Shown piece by piece: positions 10,201-21,595 of a DNA stretch of 64,000 nt. Position numbers and translations under genes: made by a program. The DNA comes from Phymatolithon calcareum (lineage: Eukaryota; Rhodophyta; Florideophyceae; Hapalidiales): the NCBI GenBank assembly GCA_977006965.1, contig OZ345360.1, forward strand, positions 2,356,001 to 2,420,000. Reading direction: 5' to 3'. The stretch's first letter is position 1. Each line of letters starts with the position of its first letter. The notes beneath the pieces were generated by a model. The model had not been told where the DNA came from and ran no database searches. It saw only the letters and a program-made list of their open reading frames with translations.

Positions 10201-12694
10201 CTTGGTGCTCGGTGATGAGGATGCCATTGAGAACGCAGTCATGGGTCCCGATGCTTCTCATGTGGAGGGTGAAGTAAAACCTGGAGCTGTAGATCGACTT
10301 GCGTTCGAGACACAGGAAAATGCTACGCTTCTGTTCCAGATCCATGTGCGCGCCATGCTTGCATGCAAGAAGGTAATCAAGACGCATCGCTTGAACCAAA
10401 AAGCGTTCCTATGGCTCCTCGGAGAAATTGAGAATCGCTTTATGAGTGCGCGTGTTGCCCCCGGCGAAATGATTGGAGCTGTTGCCGCGCAATCCATTGG
10501 TGAACCAGCGACTCAGATGACTCTGAACACATTCCATTATGCTGGTGTGTCAGCAAAGAACGTTACTCTGGGTGTGCCAAGACTGAAGGAAATCATTAAC
10601 GTCTCAAAAAATACAAAAACACCATCCCTGACTGTGTACTTGAACAGAGAATGCGCTGCGGACAAGGAAAAGGCTAAGGAGATCCAGGCTTCTCTTCAGT
10701 TCACGTCGCTGCGGGATGTTACTCAAAAAACTGAAATTTACTATGACCCTGATCCAGTTCGGACTGTCGTCGACGATGATTTCGAGCTGGTCAGTACATT
10801 TTATGAACTGGAAGATGTGACCAGAGTGTCGCCATGGATTCTGAGAATCCAGTTGGATAAGGATATGCTCCTGGATCGGAAGATTAGCATGGACGACATA
10901 GAACGCATGATTGATGACAATTTCGGAAAAGATATGCACGTCATCCGCTCACAGGACAATGATGAGAAGCTGGTTGTGCGCCTGCGGCTTTCGGATGATT
11001 CGGCATTGGAGAAAGATGCGGCCGCGCAGCAGGCTGGAGAAGAAATGAACGACGATGATGACGATGAGGATACAGATGACAGCTTTTTGAGGAGAGTAGA
11101 ATCGGAAATCCTGTCACAGATGAACCTGGGAGGAATACCTGGGATCAGGAAAGTTTTCATGCGTCAAACAAAGCGGACTATTATCGATGGGGGCAGTGGA
11201 AAATACGCTCAGAAAGATGAATGGGTGCTGGACACTGACGGGGTGAATTTGTTGGCAGTGATGTCGCACGATTCTGTGGACCATCGGAGAACAGTTTCAA
11301 ATGATATTGTCGAGATCTTTGAGGTACTCGGAATTGAGGCTGTACGTGCCGCCCTTCTCAACGAAATTCGAGGAGTTATTTCGTTCGATGGTGCGTACGT
11401 GAACTACCGGCATTTAGCAATTCTAGTGGATACCATGACGTACCGAGGACATCTAATGTCAATTACAAGACATGGAATCAATCGCGTGGACACCGGGCCT
11501 CTAATGAAGTGCTCTTTCGAGGAGACGACAGATATTCTACTCGAGTCATGTGTATGGGGAGAGAAGGATCCCTTGAAGGGTGTGACGGAGAACATTATGC
11601 TGGGGCAATTGGCGCCTGTAGGGACTGGATCCTTCTCTCTCGTGCTGAACGAGAAAATGCTGAAGGACGCTATAGAAACGGATGAAATGCAAGATGTCGC
11701 TGGGTCAATGCGGATAGGACGCTCACCTATGGGTTCAGAGTACGATGACCGACCAGGTTCGGCATACGGAACTCCATTGCGTGGTGATCAAACTCCCGGT
11801 CGCAAGCGCTCTTTCGACGCTCAAGCTACTCCCGGTATGGCGTATTCACCCATGTGGAGAATGGGCTCTGGGATGTGGTCGGCACGTGGTTCATCGCCAT
11901 TCCGTGCAGCAGAAATGTCACCAAACAATGACGCACAATTCTCGCCCTCACCGGGTTCGCCGACCAACGCGGATGGTCCGAATCGAGGTGGCTATACACC
12001 ACTACAGTCACCAGGTCGGGACTACGCTGTGCCGCTTAGTCCTGGAGTTGCAAGCCCCTACGGTGCGAGCCCACGGTATGGTGCAAGTCCCGCCTATGCA
12101 CCAAGTCCAGGGTATGCAGCAAGTCCGGGCTATGCGGCAAGCCCTGGATACGCTGCAAGCCCAGGGTACACGGGAGCGTATACTGGCAACTCTTCGTTCC
12201 AACCAGCAAATGCAAGCCCGTACGGTGCCATCCCAACACACGGTGGACAGTACTCACCGACAAGCCCAGCGTTCGTGCCTACAAGCCCAGGTCCCGCCGT
12301 CGGGCTCAGCCCGACAAGCCCTGGGTTCAGTCCCACGAGCCCGGCCTATAGCCCGAGCGCAGCTGGCGGGGCGTCGTACTCGCCCACAAGTCCGAGTTAC
12401 ACAGCTCGACCGGCAGCGTCGCCCGCTGCGACGTATGGAAATGCAGCGGCGTCACCGGCATACTCCCCCAGCTCGCCTGCAGCTTACTCACCAAGTTCTC
12501 CGGCTGTATTCTCGCCAAGCTCGCCAGCGGCAGGAGGGTACTCGCCGTCTACACCGGCATACACGGCGAGTCCTGCGGCTGGGTACGCGTACGGACCGAG
12601 TTCGCCGACGTACACGCCGGCAGGGGCGAACGCCTCGCCGTCGTCGCCTCAGTATTCCCCATCTTCGCCGCAGTATTCGCCCAACAATAGATGA
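7232..12694 (+). CDS. RPB1: DNA-directed RNA polymerase II largest subunit
   Basis: An 1820-residue catalytic subunit of RNA polymerase II, encoded without an intron. The N-terminal clamp zinc ligands are visible in CLTCY through CPGHFGH (residues 66-82). The absolutely conserved catalytic Mg-binding motif NADFDGDEMN lies at about 461-470. The trigger-loop region (GEPATQMTLNTFHYAGVS) and other core domains are collinear with the family. The start ATG at 7232 has a strong context (ACCATGG). The C-terminal domain begins around residue 1500-1600 and is irregular: SPGYAA-type repeats, a handful of YSPTSP or YSPSSP units, and Ala/Gly-rich interruptions, ending in QYSPSSPQYSPNNR. This tail is the normal landing site for CDK7/9/12-type kinases. 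Confidence 0.98.
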   Translation: MDRNFQFSSAKLRKLDHVQFGVLGPDEIRRMSVAEIKYEKTYENGIPKMEGIADRRLGSNGPQFPCLTCYCDDKSCPGHFGHIELAKPMYNIGFLNVTLKVLRCVCYYCSRILVTDVMVQRLLDMKNPGARLRTVSKLCSTTKKSCTSEGGCGHQQPKYSRDGFRLRAIFEDTPEDSAERKQSVTAEKVYNIFKRMSDDHVLAVGLSPQFSRPEWLILTLLPVPPPQVRPSVMTGGLRSEDDLTNKLGDIVKNNNALRNLEATGAVAHALREQIDLVQFHVATYMNNELPGIQPATVRGGSRALKSIGQRFKGKEGRVRGNLMGKRVDFSARTVITPDPNLMLHEVGVPYSIARNLTYPEVVTAFNKADMQRLVENGPDEYPGAKYIERDDGFRVNLAYVRNRSELQLELGYKVIRHIRDGDFVLFNRQPSLHKMSIMGHRIRVMHYSTFRLNLSVTSPYNADFDGDEMNLHVPQSHQTRAEVMELMLVPHNIVSPQGNKPVMGIVQDTLLGCMLFTQRDTFLRRDLMMNLLMHVGDWDGVVPEPAIYKPEPLWTGKQIFSLILPKVNLTRYNNTHPDAEKTDISPGDTKVVISRGELICGIVDKRTVGSSSNGLVHVTWKEYGADVTCKLISQIQVLVNHYVLQRGQSIGIGDTIADDATMKNVITTIQGAKEEVKMLIKKAQERELPLLPGKSMMESFETEVNKVLNGARDKSGASAQKSLLKSNNIKRMVSAGSKGSFINISQICACVGQQNVEGKRIAYGFRRRALPHFVLDDLGPESRGFVENSYLRGLTPSEFFFHAMGGREGLIDTAVKTAETGYIQRRLIKAMEDVMVRYDGTVRNSVNHVVEFLYGEDGMDATFLEDQYLNTLNMSDKELRAEYFLDPSDPRFGGDERDQYLQSEIVDLVRQDASLSLDLRAEFDTIVSDREILRTEICPNREKKKPLAVNIDRLIENAKQEYGIHPNSISDLNPDQVLKSVRLLLKRTRVLVLGDEDAIENAVMGPDASHVEGEVKPGAVDRLAFETQENATLLFQIHVRAMLACKKVIKTHRLNQKAFLWLLGEIENRFMSARVAPGEMIGAVAAQSIGEPATQMTLNTFHYAGVSAKNVTLGVPRLKEIINVSKNTKTPSLTVYLNRECAADKEKAKEIQASLQFTSLRDVTQKTEIYYDPDPVRTVVDDDFELVSTFYELEDVTRVSPWILRIQLDKDMLLDRKISMDDIERMIDDNFGKDMHVIRSQDNDEKLVVRLRLSDDSALEKDAAAQQAGEEMNDDDDDEDTDDSFLRRVESEILSQMNLGGIPGIRKVFMRQTKRTIIDGGSGKYAQKDEWVLDTDGVNLLAVMSHDSVDHRRTVSNDIVEIFEVLGIEAVRAALLNEIRGVISFDGAYVNYRHLAILVDTMTYRGHLMSITRHGINRVDTGPLMKCSFEETTDILLESCVWGEKDPLKGVTENIMLGQLAPVGTGSFSLVLNEKMLKDAIETDEMQDVAGSMRIGRSPMGSEYDDRPGSAYGTPLRGDQTPGRKRSFDAQATPGMAYSPMWRMGSGMWSARGSSPFRAAEMSPNNDAQFSPSPGSPTNADGPNRGGYTPLQSPGRDYAVPLSPGVASPYGASPRYGASPAYAPSPGYAASPGYAASPGYAASPGYTGAYTGNSSFQPANASPYGAIPTHGGQYSPTSPAFVPTSPGPAVGLSPTSPGFSPTSPAYSPSAAGGASYSPTSPSYTARPAASPAATYGNAAASPAYSPSSPAAYSPSSPAVFSPSSPAAGGYSPSTPAYTASPAAGYAYGPSSPTYTPAGANASPSSPQYSPSSPQYSPNNR
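12037..12691 (+). other. Degenerate RPB1 C-terminal repeat domain
   Basis: This segment encodes the repeat tail. It starts with GASP-type units, then a run of near-identical six-residue SPGYAA units, then scattered heptad-like units: YSPTSPA, LSPTSPG, FSPTSPA, YSPTSPS, YSPSSPA and YSPSSPQ. Only two or three match the canonical YSPTSPS at six or seven positions in a row, and they are separated by Ala/Gly-rich spacers rather than being strictly tandem. Red algae are known for non-canonical tails, in contrast to most plants, animals and fungi. Confidence 0.85.
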
Positions 12695-13618
12695 AGTGGG
12701 TATACTTTGTGGCTGCATGTATGCATGGTCCGAACTGTCTTGTGGTTCAGTAGTAAGTTTGTGAGATCGTCTCGGCAGGATGGACATGAGTTGCTTGTGG
12801 AGTCTAGAAGAACGCTCGTTTTTTCTCCTTTTTTAGGGGCGTTTCTGATGCTATCCATGCGTAAGGTGTAGCGTTTTGCATTGTAAAACAGATGTTGTGG
12901 CTACGAACACCGTGGTTGAACAATGCAGTTTGTGCTCTCGATGTGTCTCCACTATGGGGTCAGTAGAGTGAAGAGTGCCGAGGTTTGTCCAGATGCTCTG
13001 CGTGCGATGCATTTCGAACATGAACCTGCGTCTTGATGCTGACAATGTGACCAGCCGTCCACTCTGACCCCTTCACGGTAAGGTCGCATGCGTTGCATTG
13101 GCAGGTGATACTGCTGTGCGAAAATTCTACCACGTGGCACAAGTTTGCGGAGTGCACAGCAACTTCTTTCGAGACTACGGTATACGCTTTACGGCAGTGA
13201 GAGACGATCGAAAAATAACAGAGACTGGAATGTGTATTGCAAGCTACTACTGTAGTATACAGTTGTAAACTTCTGCATGAGATCGCGCTACGCGTGGTAG
13301 TTCGATCGTTTCAGAACTACTTCACGGAAACTATGGCATGATTGAGTGTCCCCAGCGAACTTCACAGTTCCAGAACATACAGAGACATATAATACATAAA
13401 GAGTGCTGAAACCAGCCGTGACCGGCAGTTGTGGCTCTAGGGTCGTCCCCGAGCTTGTGCTAAAAAAGTGTCCAGATCCTATCTAAAATCCAAACCAATA
13501 TATGCCTGCTGTTACTTTCTAAAGCAGGCTGAAGTCATCATGTGCTGTGAATGCCACACGGCTTCATTTCGTGCAAGATTTTGATTCTTCTTAAGACACT
13601 GTATCATCGGAGGAACTG

Positions 13619-13692
13619 TGCGTACAGTGTTTGGTTATGCTTTTCTGGTAGTACCTACAGTAGAGCCCCTGGCGTGTGGGAAAGAGGCAACT
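13619..13692 (+). repeat. Dispersed repeat, copy A (partner at 40597-40672)
   Basis: The block running from GTACAGTGTTTGGTTATG to GGGAAAGAGGCAACT recurs at 40597-40672 in the same orientation, with substitutions and a small length difference. It is non-coding in both places. It probably belongs to a spacer repeat family. Confidence 0.75.
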
Positions 13693-14265
13693 CGCTACTG
13701 TAACGCTAAATCAAGATATCCGGTGCCACAGTGTAATCATTCATTTTATGGAGGTGCCCGGTGCCCCCTTGACGTAGTAAGTTGGCAACCAACCATACTG
13801 GAGGGTAGCGCCACAGCAATAACTTTCGCACAGCATTGTGCAGGTTCATTGCTAACCACTGGCATGGATCATGTAGCCTTCTATGTTACTTCCAATTTCC
13901 CGTTCTGTGAATAGAAAACGGGCCTAGTGTGCACTTTAGCTAAGAATAGAAATGTCCGAAAAGCAATATATACAAGACAAAATGCTGAGCAGAGTTCTTC
14001 ATCTTGTAGCGCTATCTCCTGGCGGAACGAGGCAGTGATATCGAAAAACTTGATAGCAGCTGATTTACCCCTCCCGTATTGCAAAACTTGAGGTTTATCG
14101 GGACACAATAATACAATTTTTTTGTAAGTCTCCCGCGCATCGCAATACTTCGTGGAGCATTTGTCGTCCTTCTTCACGGACATGCGTCCGAGGTGAGAAG
14201 GTTTGGGGTGATTTGGTGCACCGCTATTAGGGCTTGCCGCAGTAAGATTTTTATTGATTGGTGAG

Positions 14266-14500
14266 GACAGTGCAATAGCAATAGCAATAAAAGTGACGGC
14301 AACCTTCTTTGCAATAAGAATTGCAATAGAAGATGACCGGCAATATGAAGGCAATATGGAAAATCTGCTTCACATTTTTGATATGCGCCTGCGAATACCA
14401 GTCAATCTATTGCAATACGTATTCCTTAAAGTCAGACTCTTGCAATAGCGATCCAATAGAAATCTACTGCGATATATTGGCAATGCAATATATTGGATGT
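14266..14500. repeat. GCAATA/TTGCAATA-rich low-complexity cluster
   Basis: The words GCAATAG, GCAATAAA, GCAATATG and TTGCAATA recur many times in about 230 bases, beginning as a short tandem run (GCAATAGCAATAGCAATAAA) and becoming dispersed, with ATATTGG near the end. It looks like a decayed simple repeat. Confidence 0.6.
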
Positions 14501-17500
14501 CAGCCCTGACCGCTACAAGCAAAGCGGCTTTTCTTGTGTCTAAATATGTCTATTCGTTTAAATGATGTAGAGGACTCGCATGTTCGGCTATGGATCTCAT
14601 TTCATGCTGGAAGTATTCTTCACAGCAATACCTGGACAAATTTTTCCTTTTCCCTAACACAAGAGAAACAAAAAAGTTGCAGGCAGTTTCTTCGTTGACT
14701 AAAACCTTCGTTTCCTGGCCGAAAAAAAACAATTCAGGCTGTAAGAGCTTTACTCTTGCTATGCAGAACTGGTCGCACATCATTGCTGGAACCTTAAGGA
14801 TACTGGAGAAGTAAGCTGGAATAGTGCTGAAGCGTAATTTAGAGGATTTATTGAGAAGGTACCATGTGTCCCAACTTGAGGAAAGTCGGCACCTTTCTAA
14901 TCGCATTATACTAGCATCGAGCTTTGTCCGTATTCAGAATTGCATAGTATCACGTCAATGGTTCGCGCCACTTCATTCTCTTCGAATAGTGCTGACGCGG
15001 TAACTGCAGTGAATACTGCGAAAGGTAGCTTCCAACACCTGAAATGGACTATTTTTCAATCATTTTAACAAAAAAATCTACAGAATACATTCAAAAAAGT
15101 AGGATGTCCTATTCGGTTCAGATTTGTCCAGTAATGGATGTGCAGTACGAGAGGGTTACATGGAGATACTGTAGTTGCAGTGAATTCCTCCGCAATCCCG
15201 CCCTTGTTCCAGTGTGTTAGGAGAGAAACAGGAGGCGTAGCGTGGGTTGTGATCGAAAATACAGAGAATTCTATTGGAAGGATGGCGCTACGCTAATAAG
15301 GCAATCGCACCTGGAAGTCAACGATAATTGGGAGGTGATTCGCAATCAGGATGTCAATGGCCTTGTCGAAAGACTGTACTCGATATGACGTCAACCGCGA
15401 GAAACCTAAAGGCTCGCGAGCACTGCTGTCAATCCCCGCGAGAAAAGCAAACAGCAATGAAGGAAATGAAACGAGGAAGAGAGGTGCTGTTTGCTAATTT
15501 ATTGCTGTCGATCACTCCGCTTATGGTTGTGCTCGCAGGGATTCATCATTTAGCTACTGTACAGACCATGGTCTGGGACCACGTGACGAATTGGGAGTCA
15601 GTCCTTTCACAGCAGAGAGCAACAAGGTCGTGTGAAGGGCAGCAAGACAAAAAATCGCTCGTCTTGCAATATCATAGAACACAGCGACAGAATCCATGGG
15701 TGTCAAATGACATTCCAAAAAAACAATAATGTTTGGGCAAAATATTCGAATCATCTCCTAAAATTAAAATATAACCAATGGAAATTGCTATCAGAAATAA
15801 TAATTTGGTCTGCTGCAATTACAACTTTGGAATGTTTAGCCAAATTCGAAACATTTTAGGTACCCCTCAATTTCTACTCTGCGCAACTAGACAGCTGGCT
15901 CAGCTCACCTGACCTCTCTCTTTAACGTTTATCTGGTTGGACTTACCTGAAATGTAAACTGCGTATTCTGAACCGCGCTGTGCTTAGCTTTCGAAAAGTA
16001 TAAAAATGCCGTTTTCGAAAATTTGTGACGCGAACCCGTTTCCGAGCGAAGTCCCTAATATAGCGCCATCTACAAGGGCAGAAAAATATTACGCTGTTGC
16101 GGGGCAGTGACGAGAGGATCGAGATCCATCGAAGGCCGAATAGATTGGCTGCAGTGATCGGCAGAGAACGTGAAGTTGTCTTCTGCACTGAACCACGACT
16201 GACACGAACCATAGAAGACAGAATTAGAATGTGATGGAAAGACGGGTAATTCTGACTGTCTTCCCCGAATATCGGCACCATGTACGTGGCTATGTAATAT
16301 AGTTGAACATTAGATGATTTTCAAAGAAATTGAGTTTAGTTCGGGCTGCGATGAATACATGACGTGCAGATCGCGTGATCATGCGTAGTACTGTGCCGGC
16401 GATCAGAACGTGCTTCGGAAACCGTGATTCCTGTGGAGGAAACATTGGCTGAATGACCAAGAAGGAATGGTTGCTTTTGCTGGAGAGGGTGGCAAAAATT
16501 GATACATGAGCGCAACTGTGACTGGTCGCACGGCGGGAGATCTTAGAGAGTTGCATGTGTGCCATACACCTACAGTGCAGGGAAAGGGTGGATACAGCGG
16601 TCAAGCTAAAGGCGATGCTGCCGTACACTGTAGATAGATGGAGACAGAATAACGCCGAGTGAAAAAATGGTACAACGAGCACCTACAGTACGTACCTGGC
16701 ATTGATCGATATGCAGAATGAGCAATGTGTAGCTTTGCCGACGGTGTTGATGAGAGTCTTTGGGCAGCTGTGTGCTGTGCGTGGCGAACCGCGTCAGCAA
16801 TGTATTCGTTTTGAGTTTGTCATTTGTCCGGTGACTGCATTGTGCAGCTGTGCAGGATGAAGCGGGTACACTGACTTTCTGTGATGTTCTGCGAGTGAAT
16901 TGAAGAAGAAGTAAACGTGCATTGGTAGAGGAAGTGGCCATGCCTGTAAGGTACAATACAGTATGCACAGCACGATTGCCACCAAGTATAAGCAGGGGAA
17001 AGTGCTAATAGTTGCTTCTTTCCCCGCACGGCAGGGGGCTCTAGTACTACCGTAAATCATAACCATGCTGTACACTGTACATTCCCCTGATGTACGTGTA
17101 CTTTACTTGCGGAGGAAATGATTTCAGAGGAAAAGAGATCGAGCAGAATAGCAGAAGCGTGCGAGGAATAACAGAGCATGCACTGTGGCAGGTAGGTTCA
17201 CGCCAGATTTAGAGCGCGTTATTACGTTTTTCCGCAGCGCCGCAGTGTGCACGTGCTGGTCTTGGGGAGGAGGTCTATCCACTGCATGTTGTTGTACAGT
17301 ACGAAGTAATGCTGCAGCTCGTTTTACTTTATGTCATTGGGACCGGTCGAGTAACAAACAGCGTTAACAGAGACTGCAAACCGCCTTGTTGGACATGTTA
17401 AAGAGAAGAAGATGAGTATTCCTAATCAGAGAGAAATGGAAACATTCCTGCTTTTGGTGCAAAACGCAATTGGACTTCCACGCAAAAACGACAAAATTAA

Positions 17501-19957
17501 TAGCCCAAAATAACCATTAAGTAACAAATTTGTTACTGTACAGTACGTTACAAAGGTGTACATCGCGATGTTGCATGCATGATTCTGTCAGATTTGTGTG
17601 ACAACTCAGACAGCTTATATTTTTTAGGATAAAAATCGGTCGGTCGTTTTGATTCGACTCATAGCCTGCACCGAATACGTACTATCGGACGGTGTCATAT
17701 ATACATACAGTGGTCAGCCAACGGAACTTTTGTGAGACAGGGCAGTGAGAAATGTTTAGAGATGCAATTGATTTGATTGATTGTATTTTTTCTTGTCATC
17801 ACAAACTCCAAAATGTGAATTTTATTGGATTTTGGAGTTCGTACAGTGCATCCGCCTTCAACGGCTCATGCAAAGAATTTCTTCGGTTTTAACGAGGAAG
17901 GACATTCTTCATCCCGAAACGAGATTTCAAAAAGTTATGCACTATGCCGTTTAAATTCCTTTTGAAGGCGTTTTACCGTCAAATGTGTAGTGATGCTCCG
18001 TCGACTTTTTGCTTGAGAAGACTTTGAGGACACGATAAATCGTAGACGCCTGCGAAATTCTCTTTCGAATCCCTGCGACTCGCTTTTGTCACCCACCAAG
18101 CGCGATACCCAGAACACTCAAGAGCGAAGACGGGTGGAGGATAGGCTTCCACCTGCCTGCACGCTTATGCAGGTACAGTGTGGCCAAAGCCCCATGTATC
18201 ATACAGTACGTGTGTGATGGTGCCAACAGGAGTGGATGCTGAAGTCCACTCGCCGTGACGAGTGGAAAAATGCACGCGCTTGTCGCGGAATTGTTCGCAG
18301 GCTTGAATTTGAGTGATAAAAATAAGGTTTCTATCAGCTGATAACTATAGTTCTGCCGCACTGGATAATTTGGAATTCCACAATTCAGCAATGGACCCGA
18401 TTGGTTTGCTGAGATCGTGCTGTCAAACCGGATACGTTCTTGAGGAGATCGATGGCAGCATGCTGTGTCACAGACGGTGCATGCTCGGTCTCGACACGAA
18501 GCACTGTGAGGGGACACATGCCATAGTTAAGAGCAACGAATATCTGCTTTCCAGGTGTATCCACATTTTAACTAAAAATTAATACCCTGATGATGGACGA
18601 TGCTGGAGAGGACACGGTGACGGCAGCGAGTCGTGCGCCATGTCTCGTCATTCACTGTTATTGAGGAGCTGCAATTGCGCATCATGATGAGGCTTCGTGA
18701 TAGGCGATTCGTGCTGGCGAACGCCATACCATGATTTACACTAATCTTCTACGACCGCACATACTGTACAGCTGTAGCTTTGGTTGTGGTCACAGTTGCA
18801 GCCAATGTGGCAGATTTGGAACACAAATTTCAAATTTGTGCGTCAATTTGACACTTAATATATCCGTTATGTGTGACTTCTGTACAGCCAATATCTCGTG
18901 ACTTGTTTTTCTCGTTGCGCGCAAATCATCGCAACGATGAGTAGCACGCACTCCCCATGCCACGCCCGCCCAACTTGCGCGCTGCTGTATAGAAGTATAG
19001 AGCATGAAACAGCAGCAATACAATGTTAAAATTCTTTTTGTTTAGGGGCTTGGGCGCATTCCACTCGGACATTCTCTCTGTGCTTCCCAGTAAAAAAAGC
19101 ATCTTACGCAGAATCTGCTCTCGGATGTGCATAAGCGCAAAAAAGAACATGCGACGGAGTTCAAGCTCTCTTGTCAAACACGAGTTGGGAATGGAACAAG
19201 TAAACCATGCTCGAGCTTGGGGCAGGCAGAAAGGCGAATTGGCAACAGGGTGTGCATAAAATAGAGCAATCCGGACAAACCCTGCTTGGAGGTACTGATT
19301 GATCTCCAAGTCCCCACCGATCTTGACCTTCCTGTATGACGACAGATGACGTTCCGGCGATCGACCCACACCCAGTTATGTGGTCTAGGGGCTTAGACTT
19401 TTTCGAGCACCGGCGCGCATTGATGCTCGGTCGTGATACGTACGCTCTTGCAATGTTTTCTCATGCTTACCCTAACTACCAATGGTGACATATGCAAAAA
19501 CTTTTTTTCTCAACGGTTCTTCGACGCAGGTGGAACTTCCCAACGGCATCGACAATTCCCAATTAATCTTGTTAGTAAAGTATATTATTTCCAAAGGGTC
19601 TTTTATACGTTTTGACCGCGACAGTAGAAAAAAAAGAACAAAAGGTGGTAAGGAAGTGCGCACACACTGATTATCGGCGCTGCGCGAAGGAGCAGATACA
19701 AAAATTAATACTACCACAATGCTCTATGTATAGTTATTATTAGTCCGTCACGAACCACACACACACACATCCGGAGTTGTCTCTGAGACAAATCGAGTTC
19801 TGTCCAAACAAGCCAGCAACCATTGAGCTCGAGGTCCTCGGTCACCTTGGATCCATCACGTATCCAAGCTGATCCGTCATATTACGACCCGGAGCAACAT
19901 AGTTTTTGCTGCCTGCTTCTTCCTTCTTTCAACTTTTAGCTGCTTACTACAATTCCT

Positions 19958-21163
19958 TCAACCGTACAGGGCTTCCCGCACCTGTTGCTCAAACAGCACC
20001 TGTGCACCCCAGCTAGTATCGTAGCTTGACCTCTCCGGTGTTGGCGGGGAATTGGGATACACCTCCAGGGCAGTCGCACCGCGGGTTGAACACGGCACAG
20101 GACGTGGAAATGAATCTGGGTAAGGCCGACTGTTGTGAAACAGACTGGGTTCAATGTTCGTTGTCCTTTTCGGAGTACATCCGGGTGAGCTTCCACTTCT
20201 GTCCGAGTTCACGGTTGATGTGCTCAAAAACTTCTGAAGCTCTCCAGAAAACTGTACATTCTGCTCATTGAAGTTACTTGCTGATTTGCTCGAATACTTC
20301 TCAGGCAGTCCAGAATACTGGACACAATGTTCATCCGAATCACTTGCGTCAAAGTCATCCTCATCTGAGTGATTATATAGCTCCCTCGGAGACATGCAAT
20401 ACTCGTCGATAGAGCATGGGGAAGAAGCTCGTGGTGTGCGACAAGGAGAAGATTCTTGCTCCATAGAAATGAGCATTGATTTGTCGGGAGTGGGATGTGG
20501 CTGCCATAAACCGAGATCATCGTCATCATGCATTGCCTCAAAGAACCATGTCCGTTTGCCGGATATACCGGCCGAACGGAGGTTTTCCTGGGCATCCGTC
20601 GCAAGCGGACTTCGAGGGACGAATTGCAAGGCGAAGATCATGTCCTGCTCCAGTGTGTGAAAATCCGCCGGAGAGATGTGGAGGCGAAAATCCAGAAACG
20701 AGAGCATCTGAAGCTCAAGAAAAGCCAATTCTTTCACTGGTAGACCTCCGACCTTGGCATAATATCCCATAGAGTATGTGATATCGTCGAAATACTTGGC
20801 GGCCAAAACAACTGCCGTGATCAGCAGCCGATGAACGGATAGAGAGGTCAAGGCGAGTTCAGGCTTGACTTGAACGGTCCGTTTCACATAGTGAAAAGCG
20901 GCGAGTAGACAGCCGGGTGAAGAAAAAGCGTATTGCGCAATACGCTTGACATAGTCCGGAACGTCGATTGAGGGCGCTTCCAAGGCATGGAAGGGTGTCA
21001 TGTTCTCACATGACGTTTCACCGCGGGCGTTGTTCCCGTTAACTTCCGTGGCGAGAAAGGTCGCAACAACGCGTTCGGCTGCGGTCAGATTGGTGCTGAG
21101 ACGGGGAATAACATGGCTGAGGTATGCGTCGGGACGGCGTCTCGCAAATCCTGTTAGTTCCAT
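19958..21163 (-). CDS. PHO80-like (P/U-type) cyclin
   Basis: A 401-residue protein. The cyclin box spans about residues 60-180: FHALEAPSIDVPDYVKRIAQYAFSS is followed by AAFHYVKRTV, LALTSLSVHRLLITAVVLAAKYFDD and ELQMLSFLDFRLHISP. This arrangement, notably HRLLIT..LAAKYFDD followed by a single helical unit, is typical of Pho80-type cyclins and of plant cyclin U/P proteins. These pair with Pho85-like or CDKA-type kinases in nutrient (phosphate) signalling and cell-cycle control. The C-terminal 200 residues are Ser/Asp-rich and probably disordered, with many SP sites. The gene is divergent from NAA50 with about 430 bp between the starts, so they may share a promoter region. Confidence 0.85.
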   Translation of the reverse strand: MELTGFARRRPDAYLSHVIPRLSTNLTAAERVVATFLATEVNGNNARGETSCENMTPFHALEAPSIDVPDYVKRIAQYAFSSPGCLLAAFHYVKRTVQVKPELALTSLSVHRLLITAVVLAAKYFDDITYSMGYYAKVGGLPVKELAFLELQMLSFLDFRLHISPADFHTLEQDMIFALQFVPRSPLATDAQENLRSAGISGKRTWFFEAMHDDDDLGLWQPHPTPDKSMLISMEQESSPCRTPRASSPCSIDEYCMSPRELYNHSDEDDFDASDSDEHCVQYSGLPEKYSSKSASNFNEQNVQFSGELQKFLSTSTVNSDRSGSSPGCTPKRTTNIEPSLFHNSRPYPDSFPRPVPCSTRGATALEVYPNSPPTPERSSYDTSWGAQVLFEQQVREALYG

Positions 21164-21595
21164 TGGGCGGCTTGCGGAACGAAGATGCGACTGAACGGTT
21201 CAGTGAGTTATGTATAAGACGACAATTATGCGGCTGACTCGGACGTGTACAGTATAGTAGGGAGGCTTCGGTGGCCTTTGTAGACTGAATGCAAGTTTGC
21301 GGCGCCGAATGTCACGTTGCCTCCTGTACTGTTCATATGGAGGGCTGCTATGACACGGTGTGGTCACGGGGGATATGTGTATTTTGATACTTCGTCCAAT
21401 GGGAACAGCAAGAATTCCAAGCTGAAAAGCTGATGATTCATTATTTTCCTGCCAGTGCTGTGTGATGTTACATAATTCGTACGCTGTGCGCGAGTGTATA
21501 TGTGTACCATACACAGTGAAAATCACACAGCATTTGATCGCATGATATCATGTTCGGCGAGTTTCAAAATTACAAGAATTAATTTTCGCCGGAGA
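21164..21595. other. Divergent promoter region between the cyclin and NAA50 genes
   Basis: A 432-bp interval separating two start codons on opposite strands. The only ORFs are extensions of the two genes in non-ATG frames. One GTACAGTATAG word occurs near 21248. No other regulatory element is recognised. Confidence 0.4.

Larger units (their letters stand above)
12695..19957. other. 7.3 kb stretch without convincing genes
   Basis: The longest gene-free interval. Open frames here are short, have no recognisable domains, and mostly overlap frames on the other strand. Visible structure: one copy of a dispersed repeat (13619-13692), a GCAATA-rich cluster (about 14266-14500), a short inverted repeat around 17805-17841 (AACTCCAAAAT arms), an AC-dinucleotide run near 19755, and many TACAGTA/GTACAGTAC words. 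A 157-codon minus-strand frame at 13881-14354 is the longest of doubtful status. Confidence 0.55.

Noticed and set aside
11745-12764. 339-codon plus-strand frame overlapping the RPB1 tail
   Set aside because: It is an alternate-frame shadow of the repetitive RPB1 C-terminal coding sequence, rich in Arg/Gln/Pro as expected from the codon pattern. It has no recognisable domain.
13881-14354. 157-codon minus-strand frame in the 7 kb gene-poor stretch
   Set aside because: No recognisable domain, and it overlaps the GCAATA repeat cluster, which can generate open frames. Not supported as a gene.
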